Position numbers and translations under genes: made by a program. Positions 48,383 through 60,072 of a stretch of DNA of 64,000 bases are shown in pieces. Origin of the DNA: Casp-actino8 sp046091365. GTDB lineage: Bacteria; Actinomycetota; Acidimicrobiia; Acidimicrobiales; Ilumatobacteraceae. The notes beneath the pieces are model-generated. The model had not been told where the DNA came from, made no database searches, and saw only the letters and a program-made list of their open reading frames with translations. Numbering within the stretch: position 1 is the stretch's first letter; every line of letters starts with the position of its first letter. Location of the stretch: assembly GCA_046091365.1 (NCBI GenBank), contig JBJTBM010000117.1:1-64000 (forward strand), read 5' to 3'.

Positions 48383-49687
48383 TTGTCCGACACCTTGACC
48401 CCCGCCTCGTCCGAATTCGCTCCCATGGGAACGGTCGACGCAGACGGCAATTACACCCCCCGCAAGATCACCGAGAACGACCTGTCCGGGACGTTCGCCG
48501 ACGCCATCGAAGGCACCATGACCAAGCTCGCCGACGGCGAAGTCGTGCGCGGAACTGTCGTGAAGATCGACAAGGACGAGGTTCTCGTCGACATCGGATA
48601 CAAGAGCGAGGGTGTGATCCCCGGCCGCGAGTTGAGCATTCGCAACGACGTCGACCCGGGTGAGATCGTCAAGCTCGGCGAAGAAGTCGAGGCCCTGGTG
48701 CTGACCATGGAGGACAAGGAGGGCCGTCTCATCCTGTCGAAGAAGCGCGCCCAGTACGAGCGCGCCTGGGGCAACATCGAGAAGAAGAAGGAAGCCGACG
48801 AGATGGTCGAGGGTCTGGTGATCGAGGTCGTCAAGGGCGGCCTCATCGTCGACATCGGTCTGCGTGGATTCCTTCCCGCGTCCCTCGTCGAACAGCGTCG
48901 CGTCCGCGACCTGCAGCCCTACGTCGGAAAAGTCCTGCAGGCCAAGATCATCGAACTCGACAAGAACCGCAACAACGTGGTGCTCTCGCGTCGGGCGTAC
49001 CTCGACGAGACCCAGAAGGAAGTGCGCGACGGTTTCCTCACCAACCTGAAGGTGGGCGATGTCCGCGACGGCGTGGTGTCGAGCGTGGTCGCATTCGGGG
49101 CGTTCGTCGATCTCGGTGGCATGGACGGTCTCATACACGTGAGCGAGCTCTCGTGGAATCACGTCGACCACCCGGGCACCGAGGTGAAGATCGGCGACAA
49201 GGTCACCGTGAAGGTTCTCGACATCGACTTCGATCGTGAGCGCATCAGCCTCTCGCGCAAGCAGACGCAGAAGGACCCCTGGGAGGTCTTCGCCTCGGGG
49301 CACGAGGTCGGACAGTTGGTTTACGGTCGGGTCACCAAGTTGGTGCCGTTCGGTGGCTTCGTGCAGGTCGGCGAGGGCATCGAAGGTCTCGTGCACATCA
49401 GCGAGATGAGCACGCAGCACGTCGAGTCGCCCGAGCAGGTCGTGGCGCCCGGTGAGGAATTGTGGGTCAAAATCATCGACCTCGATCTGGCTCGCCGCCG
49501 CATCAGCCTGTCGATCAAGCAGGCCGCCGAGGGTGGAGAACTGGCCGAGGAGTACCGCAAGCACTTCGAGGTCGACGAACACGGCAACTGGACCGCCGGA
49601 GCCGACGACGCCTCGCGCGAAGCGACCTGGGCCGAGTACTACGGCGAGTCGGGAGCTCCCCACGAGCAGGCCCCAGCCGAGTCCTGA
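48383..49687 (+). CDS. rpsA: 30S ribosomal protein S1
   Basis: About 434 aa with four S1 RNA-binding domains: EVVRGTVVKIDKDEVLVDIG, MVEGLVIEVVKGGLIVDIG, VRDGVVSSVVAFGAFVDLG, and LVYGRVTKLVPFGGFVQVG. This is the actinobacterial four-domain form. The start is uncertain: TTG 48383 gives MSDTLTPASS, while ATG 48425 would give MGTVDADGNY; neither has a Shine-Dalgarno, as is common for S1 genes. The order polA-rpsA-coaE-uvrB is conserved in actinobacteria. The end faces the NarL-type regulator gene 13 nt away. Confidence 0.92.
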   Translation: MSDTLTPASSEFAPMGTVDADGNYTPRKITENDLSGTFADAIEGTMTKLADGEVVRGTVVKIDKDEVLVDIGYKSEGVIPGRELSIRNDVDPGEIVKLGEEVEALVLTMEDKEGRLILSKKRAQYERAWGNIEKKKEADEMVEGLVIEVVKGGLIVDIGLRGFLPASLVEQRRVRDLQPYVGKVLQAKIIELDKNRNNVVLSRRAYLDETQKEVRDGFLTNLKVGDVRDGVVSSVVAFGAFVDLGGMDGLIHVSELSWNHVDHPGTEVKIGDKVTVKVLDIDFDRERISLSRKQTQKDPWEVFASGHEVGQLVYGRVTKLVPFGGFVQVGEGIEGLVHISEMSTQHVESPEQVVAPGEELWVKIIDLDLARRRISLSIKQAAEGGELAEEYRKHFEVDEHGNWTAGADDASREATWAEYYGESGAPHEQAPAES

Positions 49688-49700
49688 TCGTTCGAGCCGG

Positions 49701-50324
49701 TCACGGCTCGAGGCGCACGATCCCGAGTCGCACGGCGCGGATGACCGCTTCCGTGCGGTCACGGGCGTCGAGTTTGGCGTAGATCGACGCCAGATGGTTC
49801 TTGACCGTCTTGTGGCTGATGAAAAGTTTCGCCGCCACTTCCGGCGTCGAGCAGCCTGCGGCCACGGCGTCGAGCACCTCGATCTCGCGCTCGGACAAGT
49901 CGTGATCGGGGGCTCTCTCGACGGTCGCCCGCATCGCCGCGGCCACCGCCGGCGACAGGGTCACATCACCGCCGACGACCCGACGCACCGTGTCGACGAC
50001 CTCGTCGATCGAACACGACTTGTCGACGTATCCCACCGCGCCGGCGTTGATCGCCTCGCGGATGGTCGCGTGGTCGGAGTGCATCGACAGGATGATCACC
50101 TGCTGACGCCCGTCGGCGCGCATGATCGATCGGGTGGCCGACACCCCGTCGCCGCCCGGCATCGACACGTCCATCAGCACGACATCGGGTCGCAGTTCGA
50201 GGGCCATGGCGACCGCCGACGGACCGTCACTCGCCTCACCGACCACCTCGACTCCGTGATCTTCGAGGTTTCGTCGCAACGCCTCGCGGAGAACGCGATG
50301 GTCGTCGGCCAACACGACTCGCAT
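49701..50324 (-). CDS. NarL/LuxR-family response regulator
   Basis: A 207-aa regulator: receiver domain 1-120 (VVLADDHRVLREAL, phospho-Asp in VVLMDVSMPG, SMHSD, VDKSCS) and a LuxR-type helix-turn-helix (about 143-205, LSEREIEVLDAVAAGCSTPEVAAKLFISHKTVKNHLASI). The conserved Lys of the receiver is in VDKSCS. The ATG overlaps the kinase stop as TGATG, so it is the output of the upstream sensor kinase. Targets are not indicated. Confidence 0.9.
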   Translation of the reverse strand: MRVVLADDHRVLREALRRNLEDHGVEVVGEASDGPSAVAMALELRPDVVLMDVSMPGGDGVSATRSIMRADGRQQVIILSMHSDHATIREAINAGAVGYVDKSCSIDEVVDTVRRVVGGDVTLSPAVAAAMRATVERAPDHDLSEREIEVLDAVAAGCSTPEVAAKLFISHKTVKNHLASIYAKLDARDRTEAVIRAVRLGIVRLEP

Positions 50325-51550
50325 CAGGCCACGCTCGTGTCGACCGATACGGTCACCGTCGTGCCCGCGCTGGATGAGTCGATGCGCAGGTCCGCCCCGA
50401 TCCACTCGGCGCGTTCGCGCATGCCTCGTAGTCCGTGACCTTCGACCGCACCTCCGAGACCGCATCCGTCGTCGGACACACTGGCCACGAGAAGATCACC
50501 GGATCGCGAGACCCGTACCGTCAGGTGTCGGGCGCCCGAGTGACGCTCGGCGTTGAACATCGCCTCGCCGAGAATCAGCAACAACTCCGATCCGACGGCA
50601 TCAACCAACGGCTCGAACCGTCCGTCGACGTCGATCGCGATGTTCGAACGTGTACGGACCCGGGCCGCGAGATCGTCGAGCGCCGCGCGGGACAGTCCCG
50701 ACCCGTCGTGTCCGGTTCGCAGGTCGTCCAAAATGCCGCGCAGTTCGCCGATCGTCATATTCAGGCTCTCGCGCAAACGGCTCGCCCGGTCGGCCGCATC
50801 ACCGTCGAGCGCACGAGCGAGGCCGTCGACCTCGTAGCCCAACGCCGCGAGGGAACCCGCCACGCGATCGTGGAGTTCGCGCGCCATGCGGGCCCGCTCG
50901 TCGTCGGCGGCGCGGTCGGCGAGTCGCGCGAAGATGCGTGCGTTGTCGAGGGCGATCGCCAGAGCGTCGGCGATACCGACGAGGGCCTCGGTCTGGGCCG
51001 CGTCCGGCCGATTCCCGGGTAACCACTCGGCGGCCAGGATGCCTACGGTGTCTCCGCGCGATGTGAGGGCGCGGTAGACGCCGTGGTCGGCGGCCTCCCA
51101 TATCTGGCCTCCGTCGATCGCGATCGCCCGCTTGGATTCCAGGCAGGCGAGCACCCGGGTGTCGATGGCCGGGGCGACCCGGTCGTTCGGACCGCTCGCG
51201 GTTCGCCACCCGCCGGACTCGTCGACCAGGAGAACCATCACGGCATCGGCGGTCACCAACTGGCGAGCCCGGTCGACTCCGCGCCGTATCACCTCCTCCT
51301 CGTCGAGGCTCGACGAGATGGTGACGGCGAGTCGTTGCAGGGACAGCAGGAGATCGTTGGCTCGAGCGAGGTCGTCGAGTCGTCGATCCGGGACCGGTGA
51401 CACGGGGTCGCGCCGATCAGGACCATCGGAGTCGCGCGGTCCGCGACGGCGCTCGACGAGGGGCCACGACATCTCCCCGGTCTCGTCCTGGCTCGGAATT
51501 GGACGCAACGACGGGTGATTTGGGGATCGGCGACGGCGACGCTCGGTCAC
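50324..51550 (-). CDS. GAF-domain sensor histidine kinase (NarL partner)
   Basis: A 408-aa soluble kinase. Residues 1-60 are an Arg-rich, Pro-rich tail; a GAF domain spans about 65-215, HisKA_3 begins at DDERARMARELHDRVAGSLA (phosphorylated His near residue 229), and HATPase has LLLILGEAMFNAERHSGA, DDGCGL and GHGLRGMRERAEW. No membrane segment is present, so it senses a cytoplasmic signal. GTG 51550 follows a TACCCT element. It is divergent from coaE; 41 nt separate the starts and hold both -10 elements. Confidence 0.87.
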   Translation of the reverse strand: MTERRRRRSPNHPSLRPIPSQDETGEMSWPLVERRRGPRDSDGPDRRDPVSPVPDRRLDDLARANDLLLSLQRLAVTISSSLDEEEVIRRGVDRARQLVTADAVMVLLVDESGGWRTASGPNDRVAPAIDTRVLACLESKRAIAIDGGQIWEAADHGVYRALTSRGDTVGILAAEWLPGNRPDAAQTEALVGIADALAIALDNARIFARLADRAADDERARMARELHDRVAGSLAALGYEVDGLARALDGDAADRASRLRESLNMTIGELRGILDDLRTGHDGSGLSRAALDDLAARVRTRSNIAIDVDGRFEPLVDAVGSELLLILGEAMFNAERHSGARHLTVRVSRSGDLLVASVSDDGCGLGGAVEGHGLRGMRERAEWIGADLRIDSSSAGTTVTVSVDTSVA

Positions 51551-51556
51551 GGGGGC

Positions 51557-51562
51557 AGGGTA
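51557..51562 (-). promoter_or_regulatory. -10 element of the GAF kinase operon (leaderless)
   Basis: Reverse strand TACCCT ends 6 nt before GTG 51550. Confidence 0.6.
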
Positions 51563-51579
51563 CCCAACGATCCCTCGCC

Positions 51580-51585
51580 TAGCGT
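51580..51585 (+). promoter_or_regulatory. -10 element of coaE (leaderless)
   Basis: TAGCGT ends 6 nt before ATG 51592, back to back with the kinase promoter. Confidence 0.6.
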
Positions 51586-51591
51586 GTCGGC

Positions 51592-52230
51592 ATGATTCTC
51601 GTGGGTCTCACCGGCGGCATCGGTTCGGGGAAGTCGACCGTGTCGGAGTTGCTCGCGGAGAGGGGCGCGGTGATCATCGATGCCGACGCGATCACCCGCG
51701 AGGTGCAACTACCGGGTTCACCGGTGGTGGCCGAGTTGGCGGAACGATTCGGCCCCGAGGTGTTGGCCCCCGACGGCTCGCTCCTGCGTCAGGCGCTGGC
51801 GAACGTCGTCTTCGCCGATCCCGAGGCGTTGAAGGCCCTGAACTCCATCGTCCATCCGGCGGTGGGTCGCGAGATGAATCGTCGGATGCTCGAACAACGT
51901 GCGACATCCAACGTGGTGGTGCTCGACATCCCGTTGCTGACCGAGAATCCGCGCGAAGGCCTCCAAGGTCGCATCGTGGTCGACGTGCCGGTCGAGACCC
52001 AGGTGGCCCGACTGGTGGCGCACCGCGGGTTCGACGAAGCCGATGCCCGTGCTCGTATCTCCCGTCAGGCGACGCGTGAGGCGCGGCTGGAACACGCCGA
52101 CTTCGTCGTCGACAACAGCGGAACGCCGACCGACCTGGCACCTCAGATCGACCGTCTCTGGTCGTGGTTGTGTTCGCTACCCCAACTTCCCGTCGACTAC
52201 GAGCCTGTGGCGCCGACACCCAAGACCTGA
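51592..52230 (+). CDS. coaE: Dephospho-CoA kinase
   Basis: A 212-aa P-loop kinase for the last CoA step. Walker A GLTGGIGSGKSTVS (about 4-17), DADAITREVQ with the substrate Asp, VVLDIPLLTENPR, VDVPVETQVARL and ARISRQATREARLEHADFVVDN are all present. The last residues are a short Pro-rich tail. The gene is leaderless and followed at 50 nt by uvrB. In mycobacteria coaE is fused to a second domain; here it is single. Confidence 0.94.
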   Translation: MILVGLTGGIGSGKSTVSELLAERGAVIIDADAITREVQLPGSPVVAELAERFGPEVLAPDGSLLRQALANVVFADPEALKALNSIVHPAVGREMNRRMLEQRATSNVVVLDIPLLTENPREGLQGRIVVDVPVETQVARLVAHRGFDEADARARISRQATREARLEHADFVVDNSGTPTDLAPQIDRLWSWLCSLPQLPVDYEPVAPTPKT

Positions 52231-52268
52231 TTCGAGAACAGGTGTTCGCCCGACTCACCGTTTCGAAC

Positions 52269-52274
52269 TAGGAT
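52269..52274 (+). promoter_or_regulatory. -10 element of uvrB (leaderless)
   Basis: TAGGAT ends 6 nt before GTG 52281. Confidence 0.6.
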
Positions 52275-52280
52275 GACGGG

Positions 52281-54332
<2,052 letters not shown>

Positions 54333-54354
54333 GGACGGCCGAGGCGAATCTCAC

Positions 54355-54360
54355 TAGTCT
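54355..54360 (+). promoter_or_regulatory. -10 element of uvrA (leaderless)
   Basis: TAGTCT ends 6 nt before ATG 54367. Confidence 0.6.
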
Positions 54361-54366
54361 CCGAAC

Positions 54367-57210
54367 ATGTCCGACCGCCTGATCATCCGAGGTGCCCGCG
54401 AGCACAACCTCAAGAACATCAGCGTCGATCTACCGCGTGACAAGATGATCGTCTTCACCGGACTGTCGGGCAGCGGGAAGTCCTCGCTCGCATTCGACAC
54501 GATCTACGCCGAGGGTCAACGGCGATATGTCGAGTCCCTGAGCGCCTACGCGCGGCAGTTCCTGGGTCAGATGGACAAGCCCGACGTCGACGTCATCGAG
54601 GGACTCTCGCCGGCCATCTCCATCGACCAGAAGTCGGGGAGCCGAAACCCGCGCTCCACGGTCGGAACGATCACCGAGGTGTACGACTACCTGCGTCTGC
54701 TCTACGCCCGCATCGGGGTTCAGCACTGTCCGAACGACGGCACCCGTCTGGCTCGTCAGACGCCGCAGCAGATCGTCGACCGCGTGCTGACCCTTCCCGA
54801 CGGTACGCGGTTCCAGGTCTTGGCCCCGGTGGTCCGGTCGCGCAAAGGCGAGTACGAGACCCTTCTGAACGACCTGGCCGGACAGGGGTTCGTGCGCGCC
54901 CGCGTCGACGGCGAGGTGGTCGACATCGTGGAGTTCCTGAAGCGCGACGCCAAGTTGGCCCGCTACGAACAGCACACGATCGACGTGGTCGTCGACCGTC
55001 TGGTGCGAAAGGACGGCATCGAGCGACGTCTCACCGACAGCCTCGAGACCGCCCTGCGTCTGGCCGACGGGGTGGCGACCGTCGAGATCGTCGCCGACAA
55101 GGGTGACGACGAGGCGCTGACCTTCAGTCAGCATCTGGCCTGCCCGTCGTGCGGGTTGTCCTTCGACGAACCCGCACCGCGAAACTTCTCCTTCAACTCG
55201 CCGTTCGGTGCGTGCGAGACCTGCGACGGTCTCGGAACGACGTTCGAGGTCGACCCGGAGTTGGTGATCCCCGATCCCGACCTGGCCCTCAGTCAAGGGG
55301 CGATCGCTCCATGGCGCAGTGCCACGACCGGGTTCTTTCAGCGGATTCTCGAGTCCGTGGCGAACGATCACGGGATCGACATGAACAAGCCGTGGGGCAA
55401 GCTCCCGGCCAAGGCCCAAAAGCTCGTGTTGAACGGCTTGCCCGGCAACATCACCGTCAAATTCAAGAATCGCTACGGGCGGGCCCGTCAGTTCAACACC
55501 ACGTTCGAAGGGGTCATCCCCTGGATCAAACGTCGTCACGAATCGGCCGAGAGCGACTGGAGTCGGGAGCAGTACGAGGGGTACATGCGACTCGTGCCGT
55601 GTGGCGTGTGCAATGGTATGCGCCTGAAGCCGAGCACGTTGGCGGTGACGGTGAACGATCGAAACATCTCGGAGGTCTGTGAGATGTCGATCGCCGACTC
55701 GGCCCGTTTCCTGGCCGGGCTGACGTTGTCGGATCGTGACCGCATCATCGCCGAACGGGTGGTCAAGGAGATCAACGCCCGGCTCGGATTCCTCCTCGAC
55801 GTCGGACTCGACTATCTGACCCTGGCCCGCTCGGCGGGCACGCTCGCCGGGGGAGAGGCCCAGCGCATACGATTGGCGAGTCAGATCGGTTCGGGTCTCG
55901 TGGGCACGTTGTACGTGCTCGACGAGCCGTCGATCGGTTTGCACCAGCGCGACAACCGTCGGCTGATCGACACCCTTTTGCGGTTGCGCGACCTGGGCAA
56001 CACGGTGTTGGTCGTCGAACACGACGAAGAGACGATCAAGGAGAGCGACTGGATCGTCGACATCGGGCCGGGGGCGGGCGAGCACGGCGGACAGGTCGTC
56101 TACAGCGGCCCGGTGAAGGGCATCGCCAAGGTGAAGGACTCAGTCACCGGTCAGTACCTCTCGGGAAAGAAGTCGATTCCCGTCCCGAGCAAGCGTCGGG
56201 CACCGGGCAAGGAGTGGCTCGAAATCGTCGGTGCGCGCGAGCACAATCTGCGCGACATCGACGTGAAGGTCCCCCTCGGTTGTTTCGTGGCCGTGACCGG
56301 GGTGTCGGGCAGCGGAAAGAGCACTCTCGTGAGGGACATCCTCCTGCCGGTGCTCATGCAACAGATCTACAAGTCGAAAGATCCGGCCGGTCGGCACAAG
56401 CGCATCAACGGCGTGGGACTCCTCGACAAGGTGATCGACATGGACCAGTCTCCGATCGGTCGCACGCCTCGTTCGAATCCGGCCACCTACACCGGGGTTT
56501 TCGACGGTATTCGTAAGTTGTTCGCGACGACCGCCGAGGCCAAGGTTCGTGGGTACATGCCGGGTCGATTTTCTTTCAATGTTCAAGGGGGTCGCTGCGA
56601 GGCCTGTTCGGGTGATGGCACGATCAAGATCGAGATGCACTTCCTTCCCGACGTCTACGTTCCCTGCGAGGTGTGCAAGGGGGCCCGTTACAACCGTGAC
56701 ACCCTCGAGATCCAGTTCAAGGGGAAGAACATCTCCGAGGTCCTCGACATGTCGATCTCCGAGGCGGTCGACTTCTTTGCGAACCAACCGGCCATCGCCC
56801 GTCACATGCAGACGTTGGTCGACGTCGGACTCGGATACGTCCGACTCGGACAGCCGGCTCCGACGCTGTCGGGTGGCGAGGCCCAACGGGTGAAGCTGGC
56901 CTCGGAACTGGCCAAGCGCAGCACCGGTCACACGATCTACCTGCTCGACGAGCCGACCACCGGTTTGCACTTCGAGGACGTGCGGCGCCTGCTGACCGTG
57001 CTGTCGCGACTCGTCGATCAGGGGAACACGGTTCTGGTGATCGAGCACAATCTCGACGTGATCAAGACGGCCGACTGGTTGATCGACCTCGGACCCGAGG
57101 GCGGCAGCGGGGGTGGTCTCGTGATCGCCGAGGGCGCACCCGAGGTGGTCGCCACGTGCGCGCAGAGCCACACCGGACGATTCCTCGCACCGCTGCTGAC
57201 CGGGGACTGA
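54367..57210 (+). CDS. uvrA: Excinuclease ABC subunit A
   Basis: A 947-aa DNA damage sensor with two ABC ATPase halves. First Walker A FTGLSGSGKSSLAF (about 31-44) and second TGVSGSGKSTLVRD (about 642-655); signature motifs RSAGTLAGGEAQRIRLAS and PAPTLSGGEAQRVKLASELA; zinc modules CPSCGLSFDEPAP ... CETC and CEACSGDGTIKIEMHFLPDVYVPCEVC. YVLDEPSIGLH and YLLDEPTTGLH are the Walker B segments. It sits between uvrB and uvrC (gap 1 nt to uvrC). Full length and intact. Confidence 0.97.
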   Translation: MSDRLIIRGAREHNLKNISVDLPRDKMIVFTGLSGSGKSSLAFDTIYAEGQRRYVESLSAYARQFLGQMDKPDVDVIEGLSPAISIDQKSGSRNPRSTVGTITEVYDYLRLLYARIGVQHCPNDGTRLARQTPQQIVDRVLTLPDGTRFQVLAPVVRSRKGEYETLLNDLAGQGFVRARVDGEVVDIVEFLKRDAKLARYEQHTIDVVVDRLVRKDGIERRLTDSLETALRLADGVATVEIVADKGDDEALTFSQHLACPSCGLSFDEPAPRNFSFNSPFGACETCDGLGTTFEVDPELVIPDPDLALSQGAIAPWRSATTGFFQRILESVANDHGIDMNKPWGKLPAKAQKLVLNGLPGNITVKFKNRYGRARQFNTTFEGVIPWIKRRHESAESDWSREQYEGYMRLVPCGVCNGMRLKPSTLAVTVNDRNISEVCEMSIADSARFLAGLTLSDRDRIIAERVVKEINARLGFLLDVGLDYLTLARSAGTLAGGEAQRIRLASQIGSGLVGTLYVLDEPSIGLHQRDNRRLIDTLLRLRDLGNTVLVVEHDEETIKESDWIVDIGPGAGEHGGQVVYSGPVKGIAKVKDSVTGQYLSGKKSIPVPSKRRAPGKEWLEIVGAREHNLRDIDVKVPLGCFVAVTGVSGSGKSTLVRDILLPVLMQQIYKSKDPAGRHKRINGVGLLDKVIDMDQSPIGRTPRSNPATYTGVFDGIRKLFATTAEAKVRGYMPGRFSFNVQGGRCEACSGDGTIKIEMHFLPDVYVPCEVCKGARYNRDTLEIQFKGKNISEVLDMSISEAVDFFANQPAIARHMQTLVDVGLGYVRLGQPAPTLSGGEAQRVKLASELAKRSTGHTIYLLDEPTTGLHFEDVRRLLTVLSRLVDQGNTVLVIEHNLDVIKTADWLIDLGPEGGSGGGLVIAEGAPEVVATCAQSHTGRFLAPLLTGD

Positions 57211-57211
57211 C

Positions 57212-59089
57212 ATGGTGTCGCGGCCCGAGCCCGGATCCATCCCCGAAAGCCCGGGCTCCTACCAGTTCAAGGACGATCTCGGTCGGGTGATCTACGTCGG
57301 CAAAGCCACCAATCTTCGTTCACGGGTGTCGAGCTATTTCCAGGATCCGGTGCACCTGCATCCGCGCACGGCGCAGATGGTCCAGACGGCCACCAGTGTG
57401 GAGTGGGTGACGGTGCGCAACGAGGTGGAGGCGTTGATCCTGGAGTACTCGCTGATCAAGGCACATCATCCGCGATTCAACGTTCGACTTCGCGACGACA
57501 AGAGCTATCCGTTCCTCGCTCTCACGCTCGACGAGGTATGGCCGAGGGCGGTGGTGGTGCGGGGTTCCAAGAAGAGGGGTGTGCGCTACTTCGGGCCCTA
57601 TCCCCACGCCTACGCGATTCGAGAGACGCTCGACCTCTTGTTGCGCACGTTTCCTGTGCGTACCTGCAGTGCGGGAAAGTTCAACCAGCATCAGCGCCTC
57701 GGTCGACCGTGCCTGCTCTTCCACATCGAGAAGTGCAGTGGTCCGTGCGTCGGCGAGGTCGACGGTGCCCGATACCGCTCGATGGTCGACGAGTTGTGCG
57801 CGTTCCTCGACGGCGAGACCGACGAAGTGGTGTCGCGCATGGAGAAGGAGATGGCCGACGCGGCCGGTGCACTCGAGTACGAAAAGGCGGCACGGTTGCG
57901 CGACCGCCTCGCGGCGGTGGCCAAGGCCGTCGAGCGCCAACAGATCGTGGGCGAGCGCTCCGAGGACATGGACGTCGTCGGGATCGCCGACGACGAACTG
58001 GAGGCTGCGGTGCAGGTCTTCTTCGTCCGCAAGGGACGCATCGTCGGTCGTAAGGGATTCATCCTCGACAAGGTGGAGAATCTTTCCGATGCCGAACTCG
58101 TCACCCGGGTCGTCGAGAGTCTGTACGGCGACGAGCCTCCGCTCGGCATCCCGAAGATGGTGGTGGTGCCCCACGAGCCAGTAGCCGCTGCCGTGCTCGA
58201 GGAGTGGCTCGGCGGTCAGCGCGGCACGCGGGTCGAGGTTCGCGTCCCGGCGCGGGGCGACAAGCGGGAGTTGCTCGAAATGGTCGCCCGCAACGCCAAG
58301 GAGGACTTCCACCGTCACCGGTTGCGGCGATCGAGTGACCACAACAGTCGCAGTCGCGCTTTGAGTGAACTGCAGGATCTCCTGGGTCTTCCCGAGGCGC
58401 CGTTACGTATCGAGTGCTACGACATGGCCCACCTCCAAGGAACCGACTACGTCGGGTCGATGGTCGTGCTCGAGGACGGCTTGCCGGCCAAACGCGAGTA
58501 CCGCCGATTCCGTATCAAGGAGGTACCCGGCAACGACGACTTCGCGGCGATGGAGGAGGTCTTGCGTCGTCGTCTCACTGCCTACGTCGACGAGCGCGAC
58601 CGAACGCTCGAGGGTGAGGACCTGCCGAGCAAGGCCCGCAAGTTCGCCTACCCGCCGCAGTTGTTGCTCGTCGACGGGGGGAAGGGCCAGTTGGCGGTGG
58701 CCGAGCGGGTGGTCCGGGAACTGGGCCTGGAGAGCGAGATTCCCGTGGCCTCGTTGGCCAAGCGTTTCGAAGAGGTGTACGTGCCCGGTCGGTCGGAACC
58801 CGTCGATGTGCCCCGTGGCAGCGAAGCACTCTTCATGTTGCAACGGATCCGCGACGAGGCCCACCGTTTCGCCAACACCTTCCACCGCGAAGTGCGGGCC
58901 AAACGCATGGTCGGAAGTGCCCTCGACGGCATCGAGGGACTCGGCGACGCACGTCGCAAGAAGTTGTTGCGAACGCTCGGGGGAGTGACGGCCGTGAAGC
59001 GGGCCACCTTGGAAGAGCTCATAGCGCTCTCGTGGCTGCCCGAGTCGGTGGCCCGCGCTGTGCACGCGCGATTCCATCCCGAAGGTTGA
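57212..59089 (+). CDS. uvrC: Excinuclease ABC subunit C
   Basis: A 625-aa dual nuclease that makes both incisions. The N-terminal GIY-YIG domain reads PGSYQFKDDLGRVIYVGKA (about 9-27); the Cys cluster CLLFHIEKCSGPC is near 162-174; the UVR motif is VVSRMEKEMADAAGALEYEKAARLRDRL (about 205-232); the C-terminal RNase H-like nuclease contains ECYDMAHLQGTDYVGSMVV and LLVDGGKGQL; tandem helix-hairpin-helix IEGLGDARRKKLL ends it. The start is 1 nt after the uvrA stop. It faces the F420 oxidoreductase gene 6 nt away. Confidence 0.96.
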   Translation: MVSRPEPGSIPESPGSYQFKDDLGRVIYVGKATNLRSRVSSYFQDPVHLHPRTAQMVQTATSVEWVTVRNEVEALILEYSLIKAHHPRFNVRLRDDKSYPFLALTLDEVWPRAVVVRGSKKRGVRYFGPYPHAYAIRETLDLLLRTFPVRTCSAGKFNQHQRLGRPCLLFHIEKCSGPCVGEVDGARYRSMVDELCAFLDGETDEVVSRMEKEMADAAGALEYEKAARLRDRLAAVAKAVERQQIVGERSEDMDVVGIADDELEAAVQVFFVRKGRIVGRKGFILDKVENLSDAELVTRVVESLYGDEPPLGIPKMVVVPHEPVAAAVLEEWLGGQRGTRVEVRVPARGDKRELLEMVARNAKEDFHRHRLRRSSDHNSRSRALSELQDLLGLPEAPLRIECYDMAHLQGTDYVGSMVVLEDGLPAKREYRRFRIKEVPGNDDFAAMEEVLRRRLTAYVDERDRTLEGEDLPSKARKFAYPPQLLLVDGGKGQLAVAERVVRELGLESEIPVASLAKRFEEVYVPGRSEPVDVPRGSEALFMLQRIRDEAHRFANTFHREVRAKRMVGSALDGIEGLGDARRKKLLRTLGGVTAVKRATLEELIALSWLPESVARAVHARFHPEG

Positions 59090-59095
59090 CGGAAC

Positions 59096-60016
59096 TCAGC
59101 CGAAAGCCGACGACATCGCTTCGGCGATGCGGCCGTACGTCTCGAGGCGCGCCGTGGGCGACGTCCCGAGGGTGAAGTCCGGAAAGATCACCTCGTCGAA
59201 ACCGAGTTCGGCGTACCGACCGACCTCGTCCACGAATCGCTCGATGGTGCCGATGACGGCCCGATCGGCCGGAGCCGCGGTCCGGATACGTTCGGCCTTT
59301 GGCTCGTCCTCGGCGACGAAGAACATCCCCTGCACGGAGCAGCGAATGTCCGCCGGATCACGTCCGACCCGCTCGCAAGCGGCCCGCAGAACCGCGATGC
59401 GCTCGGCGGCCGTTTCGGCGGTGCCCCACGTGTTCCATTCGTCGGCGTGTCGCGCGGTGATGGCCGTCATGCGGGGGCCGCCGGTGCCCACGAGGATCGG
59501 CAGTGGACGGGCGACGGGTTTGGGGTCGCACGGCGCATCGGTGATCGTGAAGTGTTCGCCGACGAAGTTCGTTCGGCGATCGACGAGCAGCGATCGGATC
59601 ACGGTGAGTGCCTCTTCGAAGCGCTTCACCCGAGCGGCCGGTTCGAACATGTCGACTCCGTACGCGCGATGCTCGTTGACTTGCCAACCGGCGCCGATTC
59701 CGAGCACGAGCCTCCCGTTGGAGATGCGGTCGATGGTGGTGGCGGTGTTCGCCAGCACCGCCGGATGACGAAAGGTGGTGGGCGACACCAGTGACCCGAT
59801 GCGCAAGCGCGACGTCACCGCGGCGAGGGCGGCGATCACCGACCAACACTCTTCGACCGGACCGTCCTTTGTCGCGCCGTCATCCGTGTTGGGCATGAAG
59901 TGGTCGGCGAACCAGATTCCCGTCCACGGGCCGTTCTCGGCCCAGCGGGCCAGGGAAAGAATCTCGTCCCAATCGCGTTGGGGGGTGGGCCAGACGGAGA
60001 AGTCGATCGCGGACAC
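59096..60016 (-). CDS. LLM-class F420-dependent oxidoreductase
   Basis: A 306-aa luciferase-like barrel enzyme. SVWPTPQRDWDEILSLARWAEN starts the barrel; FADHFMPN is the conserved strand, then LRIGSLVSPTTFRHPAVLA, RISNGRLVLGIGAGWQVNEH (about 106-125) and RPLPILVGTGGPRM. GTG 60016 is chosen because TACCCT ends 6 nt upstream and sequence before it is not conserved. It is divergent from the methyltransferase gene. F420 binding is inferred from the family; the substrate is unknown. Confidence 0.87.
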   Translation of the reverse strand: MSAIDFSVWPTPQRDWDEILSLARWAENGPWTGIWFADHFMPNTDDGATKDGPVEECWSVIAALAAVTSRLRIGSLVSPTTFRHPAVLANTATTIDRISNGRLVLGIGAGWQVNEHRAYGVDMFEPAARVKRFEEALTVIRSLLVDRRTNFVGEHFTITDAPCDPKPVARPLPILVGTGGPRMTAITARHADEWNTWGTAETAAERIAVLRAACERVGRDPADIRCSVQGMFFVAEDEPKAERIRTAAPADRAVIGTIERFVDEVGRYAELGFDEVIFPDFTLGTSPTARLETYGRIAEAMSSAFG

Positions 60017-60022
60017 GGGCCA

Positions 60023-60028
60023 AGGGTA
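60023..60028 (-). promoter_or_regulatory. -10 element of the LLM oxidoreductase at 60016 (leaderless)
   Basis: Reverse strand TACCCT ends 6 nt before GTG 60016 and decides its start. Confidence 0.6.
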
Positions 60029-60060
60029 GACCGGTGACCCCACTCAGGGGCGGGTGGTCG

Positions 60061-60066
60061 TAGGCT
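60061..60066 (+). promoter_or_regulatory. -10 element of the methyltransferase at 60073 (leaderless)
   Basis: TAGGCT ends 6 nt before ATG 60073. Confidence 0.6.
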
Positions 60067-60072
60067 CCGGCG